Positions 1-9,069 of a DNA stretch of 32,927 nucleotides are shown in pieces. Under the pieces are notes generated by a model. It searched no databases, was not told the DNA's origin, and worked only from the letters and a program-made list of their open reading frames with translations. Position 1 is the stretch's first letter; each line of letters opens with the position of its first letter. The translations under genes were made by a program, and so were the position numbers. The stretch covers positions 1-32,927 of the forward strand of contig KV921070.1 of the NCBI GenBank assembly GCA_002081555.1, given 5' to 3'. Source of the DNA: Protostelium mycophagum (Eukaryota; Evosea; Variosea; Protosteliida; Protosteliaceae).

Positions 1-2996
1 TGCATGTGTAAATGCTCTGCAAGTAAAGATAATGAATTGCATCAATTTAAAACTATCTCAATGCCACAACAGTATCATTTGAGAGAAATGATGACGTAAT
101 CATGACGAAATCATGACGTAATCATGATGAATGGATGTACTGATGACGTGTCAGGTGGATGACTTGAAGGAGATGAATGCCAAACTAGAAACAGAGATGA
201 CAACATTCAAAGCAAGATGCAGAGCACTAGAAGCACAGCAGAAGGAGCTCATCATCAAGCATAATGATCAAGTGATTATTTTTTATGATCTTATTATTTT
301 TTTTATTTTTTTATAGAATTATTTATTTTTCGATCAAAACAACAAATGGAGTACAAATGTGCCGGAAATGATGTATTAAAGTGAAGTTTCGCTTTTGTAC
401 TGCAGCTCTGCTGCAATATAAACATTCCTCAACTCTATACAACATACACACTTCAACATTATAGTTCTGCAGGTCTGCAGCACACACACTTCCGCCAAAA
501 AATTTAAAACAATTTTAATTAAATTCAATTTTAAATTTCAATATTTTTTCTGATCTATAAATAGCTGGCCCAAAAGGAGAAGGAGGTTCTGCAGAACAAC
601 AGTGAACTCTTAAAGAAAGACGAAGCGGCTGCCGTTGTACAGGTCTCAAAGGCCGAAGATTCCGAGAAAATTCGGCAATTGGAAGCTCAGTTATCCGAGA
701 TACGCGACGAAATGTCTGTACAGAAGGTATTTATTCTTCCTATCTTTATTAATAAAAATAAAAATAACAATAAATAAAATTCATTGAAATCAGATCTTTG
801 TAACTTTCCTCAGAAAATCCAATAATTTAATTTTAAATTTGCAAAAATATCTAAAAATCAACAGGAAGAGGCTGACGCGCTGCACATGGAGAACATTAGA
901 TTAATATCCGAAAATCTAGCCGTTGAAAAGGACAGGAGAAACGCACAAACACATGTTGAAGAACTCAAGAAGCAACTCGCGGTAATTTTTTATATTCTAT
1001 TTTCCAGATAATTTTGGAAATTTATTTATAAATTCAAATAAATAAATTTTATTTTTAAATTCAAATAAATGAATTTTTTTAGATGAAAAAAGACGAGTTG
1101 ACACAGACAACACAAAGGGCCAGAAATCTGGAATCGGATCTATTAAATGAAATTAAAAATAAAAACGATATGCTGGATCTACAAGAGTCTCATCTCATGG
1201 ACATGAAGGTGAGTTTTTCTGATTTATTTATATTTCATTTATTTTTATTTTATTTATTTTCACATATTCAAAAAGATTCGTTCTTCTTTTTATTTTACAT
1301 AAAATATAAAGAATTTTTATCCGATCGCGTTGTAGATGTGTTTGTAGTTTGACAGTTTTTTTCCAGCAACAAGTGGAAGCGGCGGAAGCCCTGAGAAATG
1401 AAATCCAAGAGAAATTTCAAAACACAGACTCAAAATCCGCCGAAATGGAGAAGAGGCTAAAAGTCTTGGAGATTGAAATCATTGAAAAAGAATATCAGGT
1501 CAGTTGTAGACGTGATTGTAGATGGTCATTTCGTTTATATCACCTCATTATTCGTGACCCAAAATGCGCTAGAAGAAACGTCAGAATGTGACGTGACATT
1601 ATGACAACATCATGACATCATGATATCTCATCTGACGTCATGTTAAGCTGGACGAAGCCACCTCCCGTCTCCACATGCTCGAGGAAGATCTTCGCGATTG
1701 CAATGTTCAGATCGAGCAGTATGAGGACAGCATCAAGATGCAGACCGAAGAATTAGATGCAAAGACGGAGCTGCTCACCACGACCTTCACGGTGAAGATG
1801 CCTGGAGACACAGGGTGGAGCCTCTTTGGAGGAAGCAATAAGGAGACGCTGATGAAGCAGTTGTTGCTCGCGAAGAAGGCGTCGCTTGCACACCAGACCC
1901 ATAATAGTTTCTTGGCTATGGAGGTGGATTTTTCACAGTCAAAACATGCACAAAAGATTTAACAGATCTAATCTTCTACCTTTTTTCTTCGAAATTTCTG
2001 GGAAATTTCCTGGCATAGTAATATTGACCGTTGTAGATCACGAGAAAAGAAAATGACTTCGAGTCTGAGCTTCAGATGAAGCAGCGAACCATCGAGAGGT
2101 TAAAAAAGGAGGTCGGAATTCTGCGAAAGAAACTGCTCAGTCTGTCCTTGAACAAAGGGGAGAGGATGGTGAGTTTCTACACCGTTGTAGTCTCACAAAA
2201 ATGCATTGTAGAATGCCACAGTGACCTTCAAAAATTCGAGATTATTTTCGGAAGATGTTTCGAAAAGACTCGTTGTAGATGAACGATGAGTTGTAGAATG
2301 ACATGTACAGTCCAATATCCCCATGGAAGTGGAAGAAAATCCAACACAAGAGCTCGCCATTCTGAAGAGAAAGTATTTCATCAACTATGCTCTTGGGGTC
2401 AAGATGAATTTCATGAGCAACGGCTTCACTTGCAACGTGAACGCGAACCAACTCTACGAGCAGGCGATAGGTACTTCTTTATACCTCACGCGTTTGGAAG
2501 CGACGATCATGCTTCACTATGGCTTCACTCTGACACATTGAACAGCTGATGGAATCACTCACTTTGAGGAGTTTGCCGATTACATCGATGAGAAGATGTC
2601 AGAGAGTGCACAGGCTCTAAAGTCACCTGACATGGGATCACCAACATCGCCACCACGCTCCATGTCGAGATCAAGCACTCTAAGGCCTGGTAATATTTTG
2701 ATTTCTGCTGTCCTCTTGAAAAGACGTCTCGTGCTGAAATGAATGATGAACATGGTGGCTCCGCCACAGTGATGCGTGTTCCATTATCGTTCCCACGTCG
2801 AGAAAGACCTCTTCTGATAAGAACAGGAGTGTCACCAACAAACTCTTATGTGGCGGGTTCTGTTGGACGAAGAAACACTTTAATGGATAGACTATCACCA
2901 GTTCAACCACAGACACCGATGGGAGGCAATGTGAGGAGCCCCTCTATAAGAGCAAAGGGAGAGCGCAGAGCTAGTGTCGTCGATTTTTTCAAATAA
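1..2996 (+). CDS. Long coiled-coil protein, 3' part (5' end outside window)
   Basis: Ten exons can be joined with consistent phase: 155-271, 565-726, 865-981, 1083-1208, 1367-1498, 1648-1923, 2037-2168, 2311-2470, 2546-2689, 2770-2996. The first seven encode almost pure heptad-rich, charged helix (for example KRLKVLEIEIIEKEYQ) and nearly all their introns are phase 0, so each exon adds a clean coiled-coil block. After 2311 the protein changes: a compact segment around NYALGVKMNFMSNGFTCNVN, then a Ser/Pro/Arg-rich tail ending RASVVDFFK. The role is probably structural or scaffolding (inference from the coiled coil). I do not recognise the C-terminal segment. The last three exons could be a separate gene starting at the ATG at 2323, but the phase-0 join at 2311 favours one gene. 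Positions 1-154 read as intron. Confidence 0.7.
69..160. repeat. Short degenerate TGACG-type tandem repeats in an intron
   Basis: Around 89-130 the words ATGACGTAATC, ATGACGAAATC and ATGACGTAATC follow each other. A similar patch of TGACGT/ATGACA words lies at 1590-1640 in another intron of the same gene. Both are non-coding in the model of the coiled-coil gene. Confidence 0.5.
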
Positions 2997-3106
2997 AGAA
3001 GATTTTGATATACATTTGAAAAATGAGATATTCAAGAATTTATAGCCAAATGAACTGGCTGTCCAAAAGATGATCTGAGGCAAACTGCCAGGTCTATTCT
3101 ATGATC

Positions 3107-3410
3107 TCACGGGGAGGGTTCATCAACTTTCCTCCGGCTTGTCTGCAAAAATGTTAAAAAAAGTTCTTCATATGATCTTCAGCCTTGATATCAATATTAA
3201 CAATGAGGAGGTGAAGATTCATGATAGTCACTGATTACAGACAAAGATAATCTCCTTCACCTGGGGCCGTTTTGTTGCTTGCCGCTGTTGGCAGCAGATT
3301 CGCGCAAAAAGCTTCTGAAATAGGGAGAGGTGGTGTCGTAGATCATGATCTCTAAAAAATGACATTCCACAAATCATCGCCACGATTACAACTCGCCACA
3401 TCATCAGCAT
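3107..3410 (-). CDS. Possible small secreted peptide (two exons)
   Basis: Exon 1 (3410-3261) and exon 2 (3142-3107) join in phase across a 118-nt GT-AG intron with a T-rich 3' end. They give about 61 residues. The start is a strongly hydrophobic MLMMWRVVIVAMICGMSFF that would serve as a signal peptide or anchor. It is followed by a basic stretch with paired Cys (CC) and several basic pairs or triplets (KR, RRK) before a short acidic-proline end. Nothing in it matches a family I know. It lies between the 3' end of the coiled-coil gene and the start of the membrane-protein gene, on the opposite strand to both. It may equally be chance ORF sequence; the intron is longer than is usual here. Confidence 0.33.
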
Positions 3411-3470
3411 GAGAAGACAGGTTCACCACTAAAAACAGCCTCGAAATACTAATTATGTCAGAACATAACG

Positions 3471-5011
3471 ATGAAAGAGTCACACATCTGGAGAGAGATC
3501 GAACTTCCTTCGAATCACAATCACAGAGTGGAGAATCTGAGCGAAATGAGAGCGAGGCTGGAAACGATGTCTAAAGAATATATGGAGAACAAACTTAGAA
3601 CTGACATGAAGAATTTTGAAGAAGAAGAGAACAACAGGATTGATCAGACTCTCAACCGAAGAACACAAAGAGAGACACTGGCCGCTTATCTGAAAGTATC
3701 TACGGTATGATTTGTGAAAATGGGATTGCATTTTTGATGACGAAAGGTGATTGGATGTCTCACAGTGATCATGTGGTTCTTATCAACTAGCCTGCAGTTC
3801 ATTCCAGTCGTTACATCGCAAGGAACACATGTTCAAGTGACAACACCAAAGCCGATTTGGGCCATTGTGAAATTCATCTTCTGGCTTATCGTAATGTTTC
3901 ACAGCCTTCAGAACACCTTCTTTATTCAAGTGATGATCAACATAATGTGTTCTAAATTGATGGCTGCAGGTCAATGCGATCGTTGAAGTCAACTTTGAAC
4001 CTGTTTGGTCTGCAGTGACGAGTCTTTTGACGAGTTTAGCTCTGAGCGTGATCGTGTGTCTCCCCCTGTGGTTCATTTCTGCAGCAGTGGTCAACTCCAA
4101 AATCTCACCATTGATGGTCCTCTTCTACTTTACAACTTCAACATCAGGAGTCATCATTGGACAGCATCTCCATCACCAAAGAAGCTTCGCCAAAGAGGTG
4201 CGTCGTGTCAGCTTTTTAGTTGGCTAAACACTTTGATGTGATGTCATTCTTGAAAATCATGACGAGCCGATGCAAAAAGACAATCAGTGAAATTGATCAA
4301 CAAAGGGCCGGATTGCATTTGCAAGGAAGTTAGAATGGCATTCCCTCTTGGCTGTATATTACTATGTGTTCACGGCCTTCACTACTACTTCACTGTTGGA
4401 ACTGATGGGCTTCAACAGCTACGTCACATCGGATGTACTCGTCATTTGGCTCGCAGCAATGACATTTGTGACGTTTATCAACTATTTCTCGACAGAAGCA
4501 AACCCAGACATGGCTATCATGGTGAGTTTGAGCAGTACGGTCTCTTCATTAGCAAAGAGAAACATGTCTAAACACTTGAAATAGACACAATATAATGGAA
4601 AACCCAATTCGAGAACCTAAAATATCACAGGAGAGGACGATGGAGAACATCACCAGCGACATCGTGGACAGAGAGAACGGGCAGATCCTGATGCGTTGGA
4701 CTTATGTCTTTCCGTGTGCCGCGCTCTCATGGATGCTCGTGGGCATCGTCCAGTCTGTCACTTGTAATCCAGCCCTCTCAGAACTGCATCATCTGATCCT
4801 GATCCTCATTATGGCCTCCATCACAATCTGCATGATCCCCTTTGCACATCGAGTGGGAAATTTGAAGGATGCCAGCGTAGTGGCCGCGATGACGTCATTA
4901 TTCTTCACGATGATAGGGTCTTTGGTGGGTCAATTTTCAGAGGGAGTGAACGAGGGGTTCTTTCAGATGATGACTTGTACAAATGTACACCCCACACGAC
5001 TTGTACAATAA
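3471..5011 (+). CDS. Multi-pass membrane protein, about 410 aa, family unknown
   Basis: Five exons join in phase 0: 3471-3695, 3747-3929, 3970-4197, 4306-4521, 4631-5011. The N-terminal about 75 residues are charged and helical (cytosolic). They are followed by roughly nine hydrophobic segments, two per exon in exons 2-4 (for example WAIVKFIFWLIVMF and LALSVIVCLPLWFISAAVV) and three in exon 5 (for example LHHLILILIMASITICMI). There is no signal peptide, so this is an internally targeted polytopic protein. I do not recognise a transporter or channel signature. The start is uncertain: an ATG at 3455 opens another acidic frame that runs into a stop. Exon 5 also contains its own in-frame ATG at 4595, so a split into two genes cannot be excluded. 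Confidence 0.6.
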
Positions 5012-5407
5012 AAATGTGTCGATAAGATTCAAAGTAAAACATTTGCGTTGGAGGAATTTATGTGATGTACCAATGAATGAACATTAGTTGCAAGTGGCAG
5101 AAGAAGATAAAGGAAGTGTACTTGAGGGCTGGGTGAATAAGCGTTGGTTAGTAGTGTCTAAGCGTTCTAAAGAACTCAAGCGCTTGTTCATGGTGGGACT
5201 CCTTAGACAGAAACTCTCAGCTGGTTTGATTACATTTGGTGGCATTTGCTCTTTTCAATTTTCAAAATTATTTCCACAAAGCAAAAACTTTTGTGCGTTG
5301 ATCAGTCGCATGTCCTTGTAAATCTTACTCAACGAGGGAAATTCTGTCAGAATTGTATTCTAAATATTGGAAACACCAGACACGTCTTAAAACTACATTT
5401 TATGTTT
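5012..5407. other. Intergenic region between convergent 3' ends
   Basis: This 396-bp stretch separates the stop of the multi-pass membrane gene from the stop of the 31-residue repeat gene on the other strand. Only short unrelated open frames occur, none with a plausible splice partner or domain. I see no RNA gene. It presumably holds both 3' untranslated regions. Confidence 0.5.
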
Positions 5408-6634
5408 TTAGTATACATAAGGGTTGACAGTGGGTGCGTCCACATCTCTGATCTGATCATTCACAGTGTCCACTTTGGGTGCGTTGGTGGCATTCTTGAT
5501 GTGTAAAGAGTCTAATCCGATGGTTCCAGCCCCTGTGTCTCTCACTTGGTCGTTGACAGTGTCAACTCTGGGTGCGTTTGTTGCATTCTTGATGTGCATG
5601 GAATCATTAGTGACGGTACCGGCTCCGGTGTTTCTGACTTGATCATTGACCGTGTCTACTCTTGGCGCGGATGTCGCATTCTTAATGTGGATGGAGTCGT
5701 TTGTGACGGTACCGGCACCGGTGTTTCTGACTTGGTCATTCACGGTGTCCACTTTAGGTGCTGATGTGGCATTCTTGATGTGGATGGAGTCGGCTGTGAC
5801 GGTTCCGGCACCTGTTCCTCTGATCTGCTCATTGGTAGAGTCCAACTTGGGTGCATTTGTGGCATTCTTAATGTGGATGGAGTCGGCTGTGACGGTACCA
5901 GCACCGGTGTTTCTGATCTGCTCATTTGTAGAGTCCAACTTAGGTGCATTTGTGGCGTTCTTGATGTGGATGGAGTCGGATGTGACTGTACCGGCACCAG
6001 TGTTTCGGACTTGGTCGTTAACATTGTCCACTTTGGGTGCAGAGGTGGCATTTCTAATGTGGATGGAGTCGTTTGTGACGGTACCAGCGCCGACATCCTT
6101 CACTTGTTGGTTAACATTGTCCACTTTGGGTGCATTTGTGGCGTTCTTGATGTGGATGGAGTCGTTTGTGACGGTACCGGCACCGACATCCTTCACTTGT
6201 TGGTTAACAGTATCCACTTTGGGTGCATTTTTGGCGTTTGCCACGGACATGGAGTCTGTGGTAATGGTTCCTGCACCGACATCTTTCACTTGTTGGTTAA
6301 CAGTGTCCACTTTGGGTGCATTTTTGGCGTTGGCAATGGACATGGAATCGGTGGTGACGGTACCGGCTGCGACACCAGCGATCTGTTGGTTGACTGTGTT
6401 GATCTTGGGGCTGTTCTTAGCGTTGGAGACACTCATAGACTGGAGGAATTAGATGAAAGTATGGCCGAAAGATAATTACATCGTTGGTGATGGTGGGGGC
6501 AGGTGTTCCGGCGACTTGCTTGTTGTAGGGCTTGCTTGCCATCTGCTGTGCCTCTGTAGACCCATTAGGTCCCATTCATAATGATAAAACGACTCACTCA
6601 TGGCATTAGCAGTCTTGAAGTCCATCCAGCTCAT
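5408..6634 (-). CDS. Tandem-repeat protein with eleven 31-residue repeats, about 380 aa
   Basis: Three exons (6634-6598, 6553-6480, 6439-5408) join in phase over introns of 44 and 40 nt. After a short N-terminus (MSWMDFKTANAM...) and a partial unit ending TPAPTITND come eleven full units of exactly 31 residues (93 nt). Each unit has the pattern S-[IM]-[HS]-I-x-N-A-x-x-A-P-[KR]-[VL]-D, then x-V-N-x-Q-[VI], then G-A-G-T-[VI]-T-x-D. There is no Cys, no signal peptide and no membrane segment, so it is probably cytosolic. The regular hydrophobic spacing and Gly turns suggest a beta-solenoid-like or elongated fibrous fold (inference). Neighbouring units 6 and 7 differ at one residue, so the array has expanded recently. 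It shares an 81-bp divergent promoter region with the ORF at 6716. The function is unknown. Confidence 0.85.
5428..6460 (-). repeat. 93-bp minisatellite encoding the 31-residue repeats
   Basis: The eleven coding units form a 93-bp tandem array. Because 93 is a multiple of 3, every frame free of stops in one unit stays open across the array. This creates long antisense open frames (about 230-270 codons) on the plus strand that are not evidence of genes. Confidence 0.85.
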
Positions 6635-6644
6635 GTCTAAAGGA

Positions 6645-6652
6645 TATATAAG
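6645..6652 (+). promoter_or_regulatory. TATA-like box in an 81-bp divergent promoter
   Basis: TATATAAG lies between the divergent starts at 6634 (-) and 6716 (+). On the plus strand it sits 64-71 bp before the ATG at 6716, a fitting distance for a TATA box plus a short leader. On the minus strand it is only about 11 bp from the repeat gene's ATG, too close for a normal leader. Confidence 0.4.
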
Positions 6653-6715
6653 ATAACAGAAGTGTGTCGGTGTTTAGGCCGTTAGGCAGAGTTTGCGACG
6701 TCGGGAAGCAGCAAC

Positions 6716-7093
6716 ATGTCGACATTTTGTCTACAAGCCACATTATTTGAGCCGCCAAACATCAAACAACGTGTCAGAAATTTCCCTCTGAGAATAATGC
6801 GGAGTCTGAAAATGAAGCCTGATCACGTGATTCATAGGGCGGAAGTCATGGTGACGGCGGGAAGGACCTATGAAGCCAGGTGTCTGGCAATTTTATGGAG
6901 GAGAAGCGAAGACTTTGCCACGAAAGGACAGCTGCGTGCACACTTGTTTGTATTCAGGAAGCTCAAACGCCGAAGTCGCATTCCATCGCGAAACTCTCAT
7001 GTGATCCTCAAGCAAGCTGATGAACAACCAACCAATTTGCATCAGCCCGATCTCTGCGTTGAGCTTCAGCGGCAGTTGGAAGGTCCAGACTGA
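6716..7093 (+). CDS. Hypothetical protein, 125 aa, intronless
   Basis: An uninterrupted frame starts with ATG in the context AGCAACATG, about 65 bp after a TATA-like box, and encodes a Lys/Arg-rich soluble protein with no signal peptide, membrane segment or motif that I recognise. Its lack of introns is unusual for this window. The opposite strand also holds a spliceable open frame over the same bases (around 6893-7080), so the coding strand is not certain. Its stop lies 118 bp before the F-box gene start on the same strand. Confidence 0.33.
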   Translation: MSTFCLQATLFEPPNIKQRVRNFPLRIMRSLKMKPDHVIHRAEVMVTAGRTYEARCLAILWRRSEDFATKGQLRAHLFVFRKLKRRSRIPSRNSHVILKQADEQPTNLHQPDLCVELQRQLEGPD

Positions 7094-7210
7094 CGACTGA
7101 CGAGGCACATTTTAAATTTTGAATTTTGTTCGTTTGGCGGAGAAATGTTCGGGGAATCGGAAATTTACTTTTCTGTCGACTTCATCATTTCTGACTTCAT
7201 TATTTCGAAA

Positions 7211-8673
7211 ATGGATCCCTCGGAGGTGCTACCGGTGGAGATCTTCACGCACATCTTCTCCTTTTTGACAGTGAAAGACCTTGCAACGTGATTATCTGTT
7301 TCGAATTGCCATTCCTGATGTCTATAGATGTTGTTTGGTGAGTCGTGAATGGAATCTTTCGAGCTCAGACACAAGCATATGGCATGAGAAATGTGAAGAT
7401 CTGTGGAATGACAAGGTCTATGTTCCAGCGAAGTATGTCAAGACACCACATCACTTTCTCATTCTTCAGGTTCAGGGAGTTGGCACAGACACAGCCCAAA
7501 GAAGCGTACAGAGACTCGCTCATTGATTCGACCAGAGATTTCATCACTTTGGAGGTCACCATTATTCACATCTCTTCACTCCTTCAGAACCATTCTGAAC
7601 ATCATTAGGAACTCACAAGTTTTGATTGGAACTTTAGATTCAAACATTATCTCGGTATGTCCACGTCATCCCTCTTCAAAGATCTTTTCTTGTTCCTCTA
7701 TATTGTAGTCTGTAGAGCTCTGTCATCATGACATCATATTGTCATGAATGACCTGCTCATCCAACTTGTAAAGATAAAGAGGACGAAAAATGAAATAAAA
7801 GCAGGGGCTTGGTACATGGAAAACGACCCCTGGTGGAAGGGCAGGACCCCCTCTGTACATAAATACACTCCACAAGGGAAGATTAATATTTCCGGCGAAT
7901 TTTCCGGGCCGGACCCTGACCGCCGAAGGTGGAAATTTATTTATTATTATTATTATTTATTATTATTTTATTATTATTTTATTTGAAATTGTAAAAATAT
8001 CTTTATATTTTTCTTTAAAAAATTATTCTTGTTGGAAAATTCCAAATCTTGACTACAAATTGATTCGTGTTTTTTATGTTTGTTTATTCGTTGTAGATGG
8101 CAATGGGGTAATTCTTCGGGTCGTGTCGGGCAGTGGGTCCAGGTGAGTCGAAGTTTTCCCGCCAAAACAAGATATTCAAAAATCAAACAGGTGTGCCATT
8201 ACCCTCCCTACCGCGTCTGTAGAGCGTCAAACTGGGGTTTTTATCAACACAGCAGGTGAAATTTCAACGAAATGCAGTTTCTGTGAAAATTTGATGAAAA
8301 TCATAGGCTCGCCATGGTGACAGCTTTTCCTATGCCGCCCAAGGGGCGATGTCCTCCACTTGAAGACGAGCATTTACCCCCGATCATAACGGTATTTTCA
8401 AAATTTAAATAAATTAAAATGATGACGTCAGCACAGGGAGGGGAAGACATGCCGAGACCCACATTCAATCAAGACACGTCAGTTTTTTATATTTTTTAAA
8501 GACAAGATTGAAATGAAGACAGTGGTATACCCATAGGGATCATGCAGTTGCTCAATTTCATGAGGCAACATGATGGCATTTATGATTTCATGGCGAATGA
8601 CGATGACGAAGATGATGATGAGTATGATATGGAGGATGATTACGAACTGGAAGATGGTGAACAACAGGAATAA
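7211..8673 (+). CDS. F-box protein (SCF substrate adaptor), about 270 aa
   Basis: Nine exons with short GT-AG introns join into one frame. The N-terminus is a clear F-box (LPVEIFTHIFSFLTVKDLA then CCLVSREWN and W in SIWHEKC), which in known proteins binds SKP1 in SCF ubiquitin ligases. It is followed by a Trp-rich region shared by a group of F-box-only proteins: ELTSFDWNFRFK, AWYMENDPWWKGR, GRVGQWVQ, HYPPYRVCRASNWGF. The C-terminus is very acidic (DDDEDDDEYDMEDDYELED). Residues after the F-box probably recognise a substrate that cannot be named from sequence. An in-frame ATG upstream at 7145 would add 22 hydrophobic residues; I prefer 7211 because the F-box begins right after it. One intron carries a TTA microsatellite, another an E2F-like word. 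Confidence 0.85.
7938..7984. repeat. TTA/TTTA microsatellite in an F-box gene intron
   Basis: A run of TTA and TTTA units lies inside an intron of the F-box gene, before the acceptor CGTTGTAG at 8089-8096. Confidence 0.8.
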
Positions 8674-8679
8674 AAAAGA

Positions 8680-8983
8680 ATGTTCACAACCACTTTGGTG
8701 AAGTTCTTCTCTCCATAGATCTGTAAAAAAACAGTCTATCTTTAATGTTTGTCTCGTTCAGCCGTACACAGAATCAAACAACACCATCACCGACAACTCT
8801 GCCAACTACAATTACACCCAGGAAACACCACCAGCGACTCAATGTAACATCCAATAGCAGGTCAATCAATAAATCACAACTTTAGTGTTCATGATTTGTC
8901 AATCAATTGTATATTTAGCTGGCAGCCTACTAATCCTAGCATTATTAGACTGCATCCGTAGTGAAAAAGGAAAGCAGCTCTGA
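8680..8983 (+). CDS. Possible small type I membrane protein (weak)
   Basis: In the gap between the convergent F-box and kinase genes, three exons (8680-8697, 8735-8843, 8919-8983) can be joined in phase. They give about 63 residues: a hydrophobic start (MFTTTLSIFNVCLVQ), a short Thr/Asn-rich part with N-glycosylation-type sites (NNT, NYT), one membrane segment (GSLLILALLDCI) and a basic tail ending GKQL. Splice signals are canonical. Against it are the very short first exon and a competing donor after the second exon. If it is false, this stretch is plain 3' intergenic sequence with no other feature that I can see. Confidence 0.28.
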
Positions 8984-9069
8984 AGAGATTGAGAAAAATG
9001 GAAAATCCGCAACAAAAATTTTGATGATTGTCCTATTTCTATTTATAGCACTTTTTGGTACTTCTCCAT

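Noticed and set aside
5646-6475. Long plus-strand open frames (about 230 and 270 codons) over the repeat array
   Set aside because: They are antisense shadows kept open by the 93-bp period; the minus-strand frame has the splice structure and protein-like composition.
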